Made by a program: the position numbers and the translations under genes. The notes under the pieces are model-generated. The model was not told the DNA's origin, did no database searches, and saw only the letters and a list, made by a program, of their open reading frames with translations. 64,000 bases of DNA, from positions 434,001 to 498,000 of the forward strand of contig JAHBTS010000001.1 in assembly GCA_019638515.1 (NCBI GenBank), given 5' to 3'. This document shows positions 18,719-28,074 of the stretch, piece by piece; within the stretch, counting starts at the first letter, position 1, and each line of letters begins with the position of its first letter. Origin of the DNA: Chitinophagales bacterium (lineage in GTDB: Bacteria > Bacteroidota > Bacteroidia > Chitinophagales > LD1).

Positions 18719-19846
18719 TTATAGAAATACGGGACATTGCGTGCCTGTTTTGCGTAGTTTTTTTACGCGCGATAGTTCGTAAATTATGCTTATTTCAACA
18801 CCTCCATTGTTTTTGGTTGCTGCCGTAAACGATGAAAGATTTATATCGTAGGTGGCATTTACCTTTAAGGTATTGTATTCTAAACCAATAAGCGGATAAA
18901 TGGCATCTACTCTTTTATTGCTCACTGCCACGATATTTCTGCGTGGGTTTATGCGGCAGTATAGGCCGGTATTAAGGGCTACCCTGCGTTTGGGTGAGTA
19001 ATCAATATAGCTTCTAAGAAACATGCCAATGGTGTGTTCCTGTAAATTTACATCGCCTAAAAAAACACTGGCTGCTTGAAATCTATAAAAATATTCAGGC
19101 ACAAGATCAAAGCGCTCACTCAATTTTGCAGATCCCTTCAGGTGTATGGAAATAACGCTTCCCATGCGCACATCGCCATCTTTAAAGAATGAAAGTTTGG
19201 GTTGGTTGATGTGGCTGTATTGAAAGCCAATTTGGAAGCCGTTGCGTTGGTTTTTTACAAACTGGTAGGCAATGCCCAAGCCCATATCGAATGCAAACGA
19301 AGCCGTGCGGGGAAAACTCTCGTTGGGTGCTAAAGTAGAATCAAAAGCATCGCCCGAAAATTGATTGTCGAAATATAGATTTCGCGTATCGAAACTGCGG
19401 TAAACAAAACCCGGAGACACACCAAGCGAAACAAAATGCTGGCGGTGCAGACGTATTACTGCACTTAGCGGCAGCGCTGCCTGCATAAAGGTAAAGCGCG
19501 AATCGCCTGCCTTATCGTATTGAAATTGTAAACCACCACCAAGGCGTGTTCCTTTTTCGAATTGGAAAAAATTCATTTCGGCAGAGGCGCTTACCGTGTT
19601 GTAGTTTACAGGCACATTTGCCCATTGGTTTCTATATACTAAGTTGAAACGATAATCGCCATCCATTAAATTGGTATAGGCGCTAGAGGTGTAAAGTGGA
19701 TTAAAGCCAAACTGCGAGAAATGAAGCGATTGCGCATGAAGTGCCGTAATGCACAATCCGGCATGCAATGCCGCCAAAAAGAAAATAGCTTTCTTAAATG
19801 GTAGTGTTGGGCGCCTCAATATCTGGTTACTTGTTGTTTGCTTCAT
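18719..19846 (-). CDS. PorP/SprF family type IX secretion membrane protein
   Basis: A 375-aa outer-membrane protein. A signal peptide ends at LHAQS near residue 39, followed by the family hallmark LHFSQFGFNPLYTSSAYT and a series of barrel strands. PorP/SprF proteins bind the C-terminal type B sorting domain of one partner adhesin and help display it on the surface. The gene lies 6 bases downstream of just such a partner (CHU-C protein) and 32 bases upstream of the OmpA-like protein, the standard triad. The C-terminus is rather long and basic. Confidence 0.92.
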   Translation of the reverse strand: MKQTTSNQILRRPTLPFKKAIFFLAALHAGLCITALHAQSLHFSQFGFNPLYTSSAYTNLMDGDYRFNLVYRNQWANVPVNYNTVSASAEMNFFQFEKGTRLGGGLQFQYDKAGDSRFTFMQAALPLSAVIRLHRQHFVSLGVSPGFVYRSFDTRNLYFDNQFSGDAFDSTLAPNESFPRTASFAFDMGLGIAYQFVKNQRNGFQIGFQYSHINQPKLSFFKDGDVRMGSVISIHLKGSAKLSERFDLVPEYFYRFQAASVFLGDVNLQEHTIGMFLRSYIDYSPKRRVALNTGLYCRINPRRNIVAVSNKRVDAIYPLIGLEYNTLKVNATYDINLSSFTAATKNNGGVEISIIYELSRVKKLRKTGTQCPVFL

Positions 19847-19852
19847 GTTGCA

Positions 19853-22800
19853 TTACTTCAGTAAACTAATGTTGCCTTTTTTTTCTACTAATTCACCGTC
19901 ATCGCACCGTACTTTTAGGTAAAAACCAAATACGCCACTATCTAATGGTTTACCTCCAAATGTGCCATCCCAACCTTTGGTTTGGTCTGCAGTTTCAAAC
20001 ATGAGTTGCCCCCAGCGGTCGTAAATGGCTAAGTAAACTTCGGTAGCGCGTAAACTTCTTACATAGAGTATATCGTTTTTGCCATCGCCATTGGGCGTAA
20101 AGGCATTGGGTAAATACACACCTCCATTTTTGCAAGGTGTTTTAAATACATACACAATTACCGTGTCGCTCACTTTGCATCCGTTGCTATCTTCGGCAAA
20201 AACTTTATACACGGTAGTTTCCAAAGGAAATGCCAATGGTTCTGGCGAAGCAGAGTCGCTCAAAGTAGAATCGTATTGCCAGTAAAATGTGGCTACGCCA
20301 TCGGCAATCAATGCCAGTTGAGAAGTGTCGGCATAGCCAATGGTATATGGTTTGGCAATGGCGCTGAGCGATGGTAGTTTAGAAATAATATCTACCAATA
20401 CATTGCCCGTAAAAGTGCAGCCCAGTTGGTTGGTAACTAATACACTAAAAGTAGTATCGCGCGGAGGGCTTACCAGCGGTGTAGCAGTACCTTGCCCCGA
20501 AAGTATAAGATCTGGAGGGATCCAAGCGTAGGTGAGTGTTTGCCCCGGTTTTGCATTGGTGGCTAGTAAGCGCACCGAGTCTCCGGGGCAAGTAGCAACA
20601 CTTGCCTGTATGGCCACTGCATCGCTAAATACTACTACTGTTTGGTGTATGGTGTCGGTGCAATTTCCTTTGTGTACAAAGAGCGTGTAAGTAGTGGTAG
20701 AATCCGGAGATGCGTATGGGTTAGAAACATCGGTTTCGTTTAGTGAGGCATCGTATTTCCATTCGTACGTTACATTGGTACTGCCGGGTGGAATTCCAAT
20801 TTGAGTAATGGCAGATTTACAGATTGTAATTTCGGGAAGTGTGGAAGTGGAATTGTTTAAGATTAGAATTTGTTTCTCTATAGAATCTGTTCCGTTGCAT
20901 GTAGTGGTGTCTTTAGCTACTAGTTTAATAGTGTATAAACCGGGTTGTGTAAACGTATAAGTGGCATTGCTGTCGGTAGTGGTGAATCCGTTGCTGAAAG
21001 TCCATTCGTATTCTGCATCGCCTAATACATCGCTGGTATTATTGAATGTGGCAGTATAGGGCAGTTGGCAAGGCGGCTCCGGCACTTCAAAATCGGCAAA
21101 GGCAAGTGGAATGTTAAAGTCGAATTTATACACTGCATTGTTGCAGTTGGGGCTGTTGTTGGTTCTAGATACAGCACCGGGAGTAGTGGGAAAATCGCTA
21201 ACGCCACCACAGCCCGCGCAAACACTTTGGTATAAAATTCCTTTCTTACTATAGCGCGAAGTGCCTCCATCTACGTGGTCGGCAGCCGAGGGACTTCCAA
21301 AGTAAGTGGCATAGAATAAACCTGAAGCATCGTCATTCAATACCGCCATGTAAAAGTCGTTATTGTCGGTAGTGGAGCTAAATGCATTTGAGGTAATAGG
21401 CAAGCCGTTTGTAGAAAGCTGATTGCCAATGTTGGAACCCCAACCGGTGATATATACTTTCGAACACAAATCCACTAAAAAGGCAGTTGGTGAAATGTCG
21501 GGTCGGCCTCTGCCGGCACCAATTACGGTACTCCAAAGTATCAGCTCCAATTCATGGTCTAACTTAGTTATGAATAAGCCGCTATTGGGGTTGCTATAAC
21601 CGGCATTGTTTACAAAGAAATTTCCCTTTGCTTCGGTTTGTCCCATAATGTAAACGTTGTTTAGCCTGTCGTTTTCAACAAAATAAACTTGGTCGTATTC
21701 TGCAGAGCCCCAAAAGGTAGATTTTTGAATAGATAAGCCGGATTTGTCTATTAAGGTTACAAAGCCATCTGCTCTTCCGCCACCATTGGTGTTTTGCACT
21801 ACGCCTGTGGCAGTAACCGGAAATGAACTAATAGAGCGCGTGCCGCCACACACAAATAAATCATCGTTTCTGTCTAGCGAAAGAGAATAAATAGCATCGT
21901 CATCTTCGCCACCTAAGTACGAGCACCAAATCATGGTAGAAAGGTTGTTGTTCATTTTAATGATAATGCCATCTAAACCACCACCATTTTGCTCTTGAAA
22001 TACTCCGGAGGTAACAGGGAAATCGGTAGAGCGAGTACAGGTTGCCAAATAAATATTGTCTTGCTTGTCTATATCTATTTCGCCACGAACTTCATCGGCA
22101 TAGTTGTATCTTAATAAGTTGGTGGGGCTTATGTTTAAGCCATCGTTGTCGGTACCACCCACAAAAGTAGAAGCTAAGAGCTGTGTGCCATCGGAGCTAA
22201 AGCGGGAAATTACAATATCGGAACCGGTGGAGTAATGTACGCCCAGCCCGCCAAATGCTCCGGGGTCGGGGCCTCCGTTAAAAGTAGTGTCGTAAGCATT
22301 GGGTGTTACCGGAAAATTATCTGAACTGGTGGTGCCGAAAAGAAAAAGTTCATCGTTGGTATTTACAATTAAACTGTGGGGCAATTCATCGCTTTTGCCA
22401 CCTAGGTAAGTTGAATAAAGCCGTTGGGTTCCGGTGGCATTGTATTTGCTAATACCAATATCGCAGCCGCTGAGTGAGCCTGCGCCACTGCCTCCTGCCC
22501 AGCTAACTTGGTAGGCTCCTGCCGTAACCGGATAGCCTAAGCCAAATACGCTGCCTGCTGTGTAGGCTTCACCTTTACTGTCGTAAGTGGCAGTATAACC
22601 AAAATTGTCTGCGGTGGAGCCGCTGTAAGTAGAAAATATTAAAGCGGGATCTATCACCAAATCGTATTGGTGGTTAAAGTCTTCCGGAAATTCGAAATAA
22701 ACTTCATTTTTTTCGAGTGCAAAGCGGCAGGGTACTTCTACTTTTCTTCCTTTAATAATTTGGTATGAATACGGTTTGGCTTCTGCGATATCGCCAACAG

Positions 22801-23401
22801 AAGTGGTAAGTACCAAGGCTCCGTTTTGAAGTGCCATTGCATTTTGCCCTTCGTATTTTAGGCGAATGGGAATTGTTTTGGAGGTGTAACCTGCAGGCAC
22901 AATCCAATCGGATTTCATGTGGTTGCCTTCTGAATATATTTTTAGGTGAATACCTTCATAAATATTTCTATACTCAATGGTGCCAAAGCCCGGAACGCGG
23001 CTTGCCCACTTGCTTTTATCTTTTCCTAAAAAGTAATTGAAGTATTCTTGCAGGGAATCTGCTCCAATAATAGTAGCTGCGGGATTGCTACCCAGAAAGC
23101 GAACTTTAATGGCATGGCAGTTCAACGAGTCGGGAAAGGCGGGTTTGTATTGATGCTCGTGGTGGTAATTATGCCTTAGCAGCATAAATTGTTCTTCCTT
23201 CACTTTGGCAAAGGTGTAGCCGTTCTTTTCTAAGAAAACAGCACCAAATGGTACGTTGGCTTTGTACTGTACTTGCTGGTTCCATTGGTTTTTATTAGCA
23301 ATAAATTGTAGGTTTTTACAATTGCCGCATTCATGTGCCTGTGTGCTTACAAAGGCTAATGCTGCCAACAAAAACAAAATACTCCAAGTCTTTATTTGCA
23401 T
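19853..23401 (-). CDS. T9SS type B (CHU-C) surface protein with SBBP repeats and PKD domain
   Basis: A 1182-aa secreted protein. A signal peptide (about residues 1-22) precedes an N-terminal beta domain with ECGNCKNLQFIANKNQW. Then come several SBBP-type propeller repeats (about 255-740; units such as YSTYLGGKSDELPHSL, STFVGGTDNDG and WCSYLGGEDDD). A PKD domain (about 785-860, YEWTFSNGFTTTDSNATYTF) and further Ig-like domains follow. The C-terminal ~90 residues are a CHU-C type B sorting signal (LPNAFTPNGDGKNDILYV, WDGTFGGKPLDSG). It should be exported by the T9SS and held at the surface by the PorP/SprF encoded next. It is probably an adhesin or matrix protein. Confidence 0.92.
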   Translation of the reverse strand: MQIKTWSILFLLAALAFVSTQAHECGNCKNLQFIANKNQWNQQVQYKANVPFGAVFLEKNGYTFAKVKEEQFMLLRHNYHHEHQYKPAFPDSLNCHAIKVRFLGSNPAATIIGADSLQEYFNYFLGKDKSKWASRVPGFGTIEYRNIYEGIHLKIYSEGNHMKSDWIVPAGYTSKTIPIRLKYEGQNAMALQNGALVLTTSVGDIAEAKPYSYQIIKGRKVEVPCRFALEKNEVYFEFPEDFNHQYDLVIDPALIFSTYSGSTADNFGYTATYDSKGEAYTAGSVFGLGYPVTAGAYQVSWAGGSGAGSLSGCDIGISKYNATGTQRLYSTYLGGKSDELPHSLIVNTNDELFLFGTTSSDNFPVTPNAYDTTFNGGPDPGAFGGLGVHYSTGSDIVISRFSSDGTQLLASTFVGGTDNDGLNISPTNLLRYNYADEVRGEIDIDKQDNIYLATCTRSTDFPVTSGVFQEQNGGGLDGIIIKMNNNLSTMIWCSYLGGEDDDAIYSLSLDRNDDLFVCGGTRSISSFPVTATGVVQNTNGGGRADGFVTLIDKSGLSIQKSTFWGSAEYDQVYFVENDRLNNVYIMGQTEAKGNFFVNNAGYSNPNSGLFITKLDHELELILWSTVIGAGRGRPDISPTAFLVDLCSKVYITGWGSNIGNQLSTNGLPITSNAFSSTTDNNDFYMAVLNDDASGLFYATYFGSPSAADHVDGGTSRYSKKGILYQSVCAGCGGVSDFPTTPGAVSRTNNSPNCNNAVYKFDFNIPLAFADFEVPEPPCQLPYTATFNNTSDVLGDAEYEWTFSNGFTTTDSNATYTFTQPGLYTIKLVAKDTTTCNGTDSIEKQILILNNSTSTLPEITICKSAITQIGIPPGSTNVTYEWKYDASLNETDVSNPYASPDSTTTYTLFVHKGNCTDTIHQTVVVFSDAVAIQASVATCPGDSVRLLATNAKPGQTLTYAWIPPDLILSGQGTATPLVSPPRDTTFSVLVTNQLGCTFTGNVLVDIISKLPSLSAIAKPYTIGYADTSQLALIADGVATFYWQYDSTLSDSASPEPLAFPLETTVYKVFAEDSNGCKVSDTVIVYVFKTPCKNGGVYLPNAFTPNGDGKNDILYVRSLRATEVYLAIYDRWGQLMFETADQTKGWDGTFGGKPLDSGVFGFYLKVRCDDGELVEKKGNISLLK

Positions 23402-23497
23402 GTTCGTGTAAAGCTAAAAATTGTTTTGTAACAAAAGACGGGGGTTTTGTGCAAATGGCGGCTATAAAAGAGTTATATTCACAAAATAATTTTTGTT

Positions 23498-24247
23498 TTG
23501 GAAGGTATTCAGTCCGTACTACAATCTTTTTCTCCGGTGGCGTTGCACGAAACCGGTGCATCGCTTACGGTGCAAAGGTTCGATACTAAGTTTCTATTGA
23601 ACATAAAATGCTTGCCTGCCTTGCTGCAGGGGCTGCAACCATATTTTTCGGTATTGGAAATTAACGGGCAAAGGGTGCACGATTACGAAACACTTTATTT
23701 TGATACGCCCGATTTTAAACTCTATTACGATCATCATAACGATAAGCCGAATAGAATGAAAGTGCGCGTGCGCAAGTATGGTTCCAGCGGTGAAGTGTTT
23801 TTTGAAATAAAGCACAAACTTAAAGGAATGAGAACCGGAAAGTTGAGGTTGCCACAACAAAAAATGATGTTTGAAATCGGTGAAGAAGAATGGAATCTAA
23901 TTCGGCAAACAGGTAAGGCTATTCGCGGTTTGGAACGAAAACTTTCAACCGATTTTTCAAGAATATCGCTGGCAGGAAACAACCTCGATGAGCGAATTAC
24001 ATTCGATACTTCGTTGCTTTTTCATAATGCTACCGGGCAAATAAATTTTGGCAATGTAATGGTAATGGAAGTAAAGCATTTACAGGCAAAGCCATCGGAG
24101 GCAGTAAGGGCATTGGTGCATCAACTGCATTTGGTGCAGCATCCGTTCAGCAAATACGCCATTGGTGTGGCACTGTTGGAAAGTAGTGTAAAGCACAATC
24201 TTTTTAAACCTACTATTTTACAGTTGAAAAAAATAGAAAATGGATAG
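23498..24247 (+). CDS. VTC-domain polyphosphate polymerase
   Basis: A 249-aa protein with the tunnel-fold VTC catalytic domain that polymerises ATP gamma-phosphate into polyphosphate. The features are RFDTKFLLN near the start, ETLYFDTPDFKLYYDHHNDK, the basic strand RMKVRVRKYG, FEIKHKLKGMRTGK, and the C-terminal FSKYAIGV lysine. The start is TTG (23498): the frame closes upstream at 23465 and the next ATG would delete half the domain. Its stop overlaps the DUF4956 gene by 8 bases, so the two are coupled. The protein lacks SPX and membrane domains, which the partner supplies. Confidence 0.9.
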   Translation: MEGIQSVLQSFSPVALHETGASLTVQRFDTKFLLNIKCLPALLQGLQPYFSVLEINGQRVHDYETLYFDTPDFKLYYDHHNDKPNRMKVRVRKYGSSGEVFFEIKHKLKGMRTGKLRLPQQKMMFEIGEEEWNLIRQTGKAIRGLERKLSTDFSRISLAGNNLDERITFDTSLLFHNATGQINFGNVMVMEVKHLQAKPSEAVRALVHQLHLVQHPFSKYAIGVALLESSVKHNLFKPTILQLKKIENG

Positions 24248-24893
24248 CATTCAATTGGCAGAACAGTTAGGCGCGGCAGCAGGAAATTCATTTGTAGATT
24301 TTTTAATTCGTTTGTTTTTAAACTTTGCGGCTATTACTGTTATTATTCGCTATATCTATTATCCCAATTATCGCAACAAAGATTTTCTATTCACTTTTTA
24401 CCTCTTCAATCTCGTTAATTTTCTTATTTGTTTTTTGTTGAGCAGTGCGGTTTTAAAAATTGGTTTTGCATTTGGCTTGTTTGCCATTTTTACCATGCTC
24501 CGATTTCAAACGGTGCGTATTCCGGTTAGAGAAATGGCGTATTTGTTTATTGCCGTAACCGTTGGAATTATCAATGCATTAACGAATATAGAAACCGAAC
24601 TTTTCACATTGCTTTTTGCCAATACGCTTATTGCTGCATTTGTATATGTGCTGGAAAATAAGATTCGACTGGCACACGAAAACTTCAAAGAGATTACCTA
24701 CGAAAAAATTGAATTGATAAGACCTGAGAAACGAGGGGAACTATTGGCAGACCTTCGTTTGCGTACCGGATTGCCTGTTACAAAAGTTGAAATAATAAGT
24801 ATAGATTTTTTGCGCGATTCGGCTCATTTGAATGTGTTTTACAGTAGTAGCGAAAACGAAGCATCTTCCAGAGGAATGGGCAACGATGCGTAA
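24240..24893 (+). CDS. DUF4956 membrane protein (partner of VTC polymerase)
   Basis: A 217-aa protein with about four transmembrane helices in residues 18-135, including FGLFAIFTMLRFQTVRIPVR, the DUF4956 hallmark. A cytosolic C-terminal domain of about 75 residues follows (RLRTGLPVTKVEIISIDFLRD). DUF4956 genes recur next to VTC-domain polymerases in bacteria, and the 8-base overlap here supports a complex. The membrane part could carry polyphosphate across or anchor synthesis at the membrane; this is an inference. The C-terminal acidic/serine tail (SSSENEASSRG) is probably disordered. Confidence 0.88.
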   Translation: MDSIQLAEQLGAAAGNSFVDFLIRLFLNFAAITVIIRYIYYPNYRNKDFLFTFYLFNLVNFLICFLLSSAVLKIGFAFGLFAIFTMLRFQTVRIPVREMAYLFIAVTVGIINALTNIETELFTLLFANTLIAAFVYVLENKIRLAHENFKEITYEKIELIRPEKRGELLADLRLRTGLPVTKVEIISIDFLRDSAHLNVFYSSSENEASSRGMGNDA

Positions 24894-24904
24894 TTTTTTT
24901 TAGT

Positions 24905-25285
24905 ATGAATAAGCACGATATTACAACACGGGCAGATGTAGAACTGCTCGTAAATTCATTTTACGCTAAGGTAGAGCAAAGTGCTTTGCTGGGCTATATC
25001 TTTAATGATATTGCACAAGTAAATTGGGCGCATCATTTACCTAAAATGTATTCGTTTTGGGCGGGTGTGTTGCTGGGCGAAAGAACTTTTTACGGAAATC
25101 CTATGCACACGCATATTGCATTGAGTAAAATGGCTCCGCTTACCGAAAAGGAGTTTAATGAATGGCTACAATTATTTACTGAAACGGTAGATGAACTTTT
25201 TGAAGGTACTAAGGCAGAAGAGGCCAAAGAGCGCGCCCGCAATGTGGCTAAAATGATGCTCTATAAAATTCAAGCAACCTTGTAG
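24905..25285 (+). CDS. Group III truncated haemoglobin
   Basis: A 126-aa 2-on-2 globin. The B-helix pair F19-Y20 (NSFYAKVE) and the proximal histidine H70 in NPMHTHIAL, together with HLPKMYSFWAGVLLG, are group III features (Campylobacter Ctb type). It would bind haem and O2 or NO in the cytosol. Family members have been linked to NO or oxygen handling. It starts 11 bases after the DUF4956 stop and may share its transcript. It is followed by a 90-base gap and a desaturase, an enzyme that consumes O2. Confidence 0.93.
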   Translation: MNKHDITTRADVELLVNSFYAKVEQSALLGYIFNDIAQVNWAHHLPKMYSFWAGVLLGERTFYGNPMHTHIALSKMAPLTEKEFNEWLQLFTETVDELFEGTKAEEAKERARNVAKMMLYKIQATL

Positions 25286-25378
25286 TGTAGAACTTAGCTT
25301 GGTTGGCGGATTTTTACAATTAGTACAAGTGCAACTTTATTCAAGTTCATTATTATTGCACCTCTTTAAAGCAAAACA

Positions 25379-26431
25379 GTGAATTCATTTAATAAAGAAC
25401 AGTTACTAAAAGACCTGCATAATTGGAACAGCATCATTAAGAAATATCAAATTCCAAGCATTAAGCAAGCTACCATTCAGTTAGCAAATAGTTTTGTGTT
25501 TTATGTAGCATTGCTTGGTTTGCAAATTTATTTATTCGATAAATCGGTATGGCTATCGCTTGCTGTTGCTATACTAAATGGTTTTATTTTAGGTAGAATT
25601 TTTATTATTCAGCACGATTGTGGTCATAGCTCTTTTACGCGCAGCCGCAAGGCCAACGATATTATAGGCACTTTGTGCAGTATTTGCACTTTAATTCCGT
25701 ATAAGTATTGGGCCAAAAATCATAGCTTTCACCATGCGCATAATGGGCAGTTGGAGTTTAGCGATGTGGGTGATATAGAATGTCTTACTACGGAGGCGTA
25801 TGCCGCATTACCGTTGGCAAAAAGAATATGGTACCGCATTTACCGCAATCCTTTGTACTTGTTTACAATTGGCGGTTTTATTTATGTGGTTATTTACAAT
25901 CGGTTTGCGTTTTTAAAAACGGATTATTTTAAACAAGTAAGACGCAATGTACTTATCAGTAATATCTTTTTTATCGCGCTTTATACACTGTTTGCTTACT
26001 TGCTGGGGCCGGGTAAATTTTTGGTGGTTCAATTTGTGAACTTATTTTTCTTCGGCACCTATGCACTTTGGTTTTTTTACATACAGCACCAATACGAGCA
26101 TATTTACAAGAGTAAAAAAGAGAACTGGAATTATGTGGTTGCAGCTATGCGTGGCAGTACTTATTACAAGTTGCCACGGGTATTTCATTGGCTTACCGGA
26201 AATATTGGTTATCACCATATTCATCATTTAAGCCCAACAATTCCCAACTATAATCTAGCCCGCTGCCATGCCGAAAATCCTGTTTTTGAGAAGCATACAA
26301 ACACTATTACATTTTTGAAAAGTTTGAAAACAGTTCAAGCGAATTTGTGGGATGCGCAACGGCAAAAAATGATTTCGTTTAGCGAATACAGTGCCAATAA
26401 AAAGAAGCATAAAGCAGCAGCCCAACAGTAG
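25379..26431 (+). CDS. Membrane fatty acid desaturase
   Basis: A 350-aa diiron enzyme with paired transmembrane helices (about residues 35-80 and 195-240). Three histidine boxes are complete: H79-DCGH83 (HX3H), H115-SFHH119 (HX2HH) and GYHHIHH near residue 282. It would insert a cis double bond into acyl-lipids, using O2 and electrons from ferredoxin or cytochrome. The start is GTG at 25379; no ATG is placed better. The upstream segment has TATTATTG at about 25352-25359, a seven-of-eight match to the Bacteroidota -7 element, but no clear -33 element. The gene converges on the FGGY kinase gene. Confidence 0.93.
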   Translation: MNSFNKEQLLKDLHNWNSIIKKYQIPSIKQATIQLANSFVFYVALLGLQIYLFDKSVWLSLAVAILNGFILGRIFIIQHDCGHSSFTRSRKANDIIGTLCSICTLIPYKYWAKNHSFHHAHNGQLEFSDVGDIECLTTEAYAALPLAKRIWYRIYRNPLYLFTIGGFIYVVIYNRFAFLKTDYFKQVRRNVLISNIFFIALYTLFAYLLGPGKFLVVQFVNLFFFGTYALWFFYIQHQYEHIYKSKKENWNYVVAAMRGSTYYKLPRVFHWLTGNIGYHHIHHLSPTIPNYNLARCHAENPVFEKHTNTITFLKSLKTVQANLWDAQRQKMISFSEYSANKKKHKAAAQQ

Positions 26432-26438
26432 TGTTTTG

Positions 26439-28010
26439 CTACTTGTTCAATCGTTTAAAAATACTTTTTTGCTTGCTGTAGATACTTTGATAAATTTCAA
26501 AACGTTCATCGTATAACTGGCGGTTTTGCGGATTGGGCGTAAAGGTGCGTTTTACCTTTACGGCTTTTCCAATATCATCAATATCCATTTTTCCGGTAGC
26601 AGTGAGCGCTAGTAAAGCACTGCCACGCGAGTTGGCTGCAATTGGATCTTCTACCTGTAAAATTTCGCGGTTCATAGTGTCTGCCATAATTTGACACCAG
26701 ATATTGGAGTTGGCTCCTCCTCCAATAATACGCAACGATTCAAATGGTTTTTGAATTAGTTTTTCGGCATAAATCATTAGCCAGCGGTTGTTGTTTGCAA
26801 CACCTTCGTACACTGCACGCACCATGTCGCCACGGGTGTTTTTGAGTCCCAGATTTAAGAACGATGCGCGGGTTTTGTGGTCGTCTATCGGGCTGCGCTC
26901 TCCGTTTAGCCAAGGTGTAAACATTACGCCATTACTGCCTGCAGGTACTTTCAATACCTCTTGGTCTGCCAATTGGTAAAAATTAGATGGCGCTGTGTGT
27001 TCGCTTAATTCATCTTGTGGGAATAAGATATTGTTCTTTAAAAAGTTAAGGCAAGCACCTGATGTTTCTTGTTCATTGATAAGTAGGTAGCGCCCCGGCA
27101 ACGAACTCGGAATGGTTGCCACATTGTGAAGCAAATCTGTTTTCTTAAATGGAACATGGGTGAGCAACCAGCCCGAAGTGCCTACATAGATATGCCCTTC
27201 ATAGTCTTTTACGGCTCCCGAGCCAATGGCTGCAGAATGCGTATCGGGAGAGCCGCTCACAACTTTTACGTGCCGTGCCAACCCCATTTTTTCTGCAAGA
27301 TGCGAGTGCATTTCTCCAATAATAGTATTGGTGGATACCAACTCTGGCAATTTAGATTTTTCAACTCCTGTTTGTTGTATTAAACCATCGTGGTAGTGTA
27401 TGTTGTTGATGTTTCTATTGTCGGTAATCCAATGCAGGGTAATACTATCAAACGATGCTGCTGCTCTTCCTGTAAAATAGTAGTTTAAATAATCTTTGGG
27501 CTCTAAGAAGTAGCGGGCATTGTTGTACACATCGGGGCGCTTGTGTTTTAAGTATAAAATATGAGCAATGCTGTCTTTGCCCGATTTGGTAGGTGCGCCA
27601 CCTGTAATGCGTATCCATTTTAGAATTTTAAAAACATCATATCCATCTATTTTCAAAAAGCCATCGGTTAATTTACCTGCGTATTCTGCACCACGTGCAT
27701 CCATCCAAATAATGCCATTCATAAGTGGTTTGCCGTTTGCATCAATAGCTACGGTTCCGCTCCACTGCGAGGTGATGTTGAATGTTTCTATTTCTTTTGG
27801 ATTGAATTTGGCACGCGCAGCAATGGTGTTGTAGGCACTAAAAATGGCATGGAGCCAATCTGCCGGATCTTGCTCTGCTCCTCCATCGGGCGTAATAATA
27901 AGTTGGGTGGGAGCAAATTCGCTGTCTATGAGTTCTGCTTTTTCATTAAATACTGAAACCTTTGGTCCCGAAGTGCCCAAATCTACGGTAAGAACTAAAG
28001 AAGATGCCAT
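26439..28010 (-). CDS. FGGY-family carbohydrate kinase (xylulokinase-like)
   Basis: A 523-aa two-domain sugar kinase. The N-terminal ATP-phosphate loop is DLGTSGPKVSVF. The second domain has GTSGWLLTH, WLNGERSPIDDH and the adenosine motif IGGGANSNIWCQIMADTM. These place it with XylB-type FGGY kinases, but the sugar (xylulose, ribulose, erythritol or other) cannot be told. No isomerase, sugar transporter or regulator lies beside it, so it may serve a scattered pathway. Length is normal. It is divergent from lpxB with 64 bases between starts. Confidence 0.9.
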   Translation of the reverse strand: MASSLVLTVDLGTSGPKVSVFNEKAELIDSEFAPTQLIITPDGGAEQDPADWLHAIFSAYNTIAARAKFNPKEIETFNITSQWSGTVAIDANGKPLMNGIIWMDARGAEYAGKLTDGFLKIDGYDVFKILKWIRITGGAPTKSGKDSIAHILYLKHKRPDVYNNARYFLEPKDYLNYYFTGRAAASFDSITLHWITDNRNINNIHYHDGLIQQTGVEKSKLPELVSTNTIIGEMHSHLAEKMGLARHVKVVSGSPDTHSAAIGSGAVKDYEGHIYVGTSGWLLTHVPFKKTDLLHNVATIPSSLPGRYLLINEQETSGACLNFLKNNILFPQDELSEHTAPSNFYQLADQEVLKVPAGSNGVMFTPWLNGERSPIDDHKTRASFLNLGLKNTRGDMVRAVYEGVANNNRWLMIYAEKLIQKPFESLRIIGGGANSNIWCQIMADTMNREILQVEDPIAANSRGSALLALTATGKMDIDDIGKAVKVKRTFTPNPQNRQLYDERFEIYQSIYSKQKSIFKRLNK

Positions 28011-28074
28011 ATAAAATATGCGTTGTGAAGCGAAGTAAAATTTTTCTTCTTTATTCTTACAAAAAGAAAAAAGG

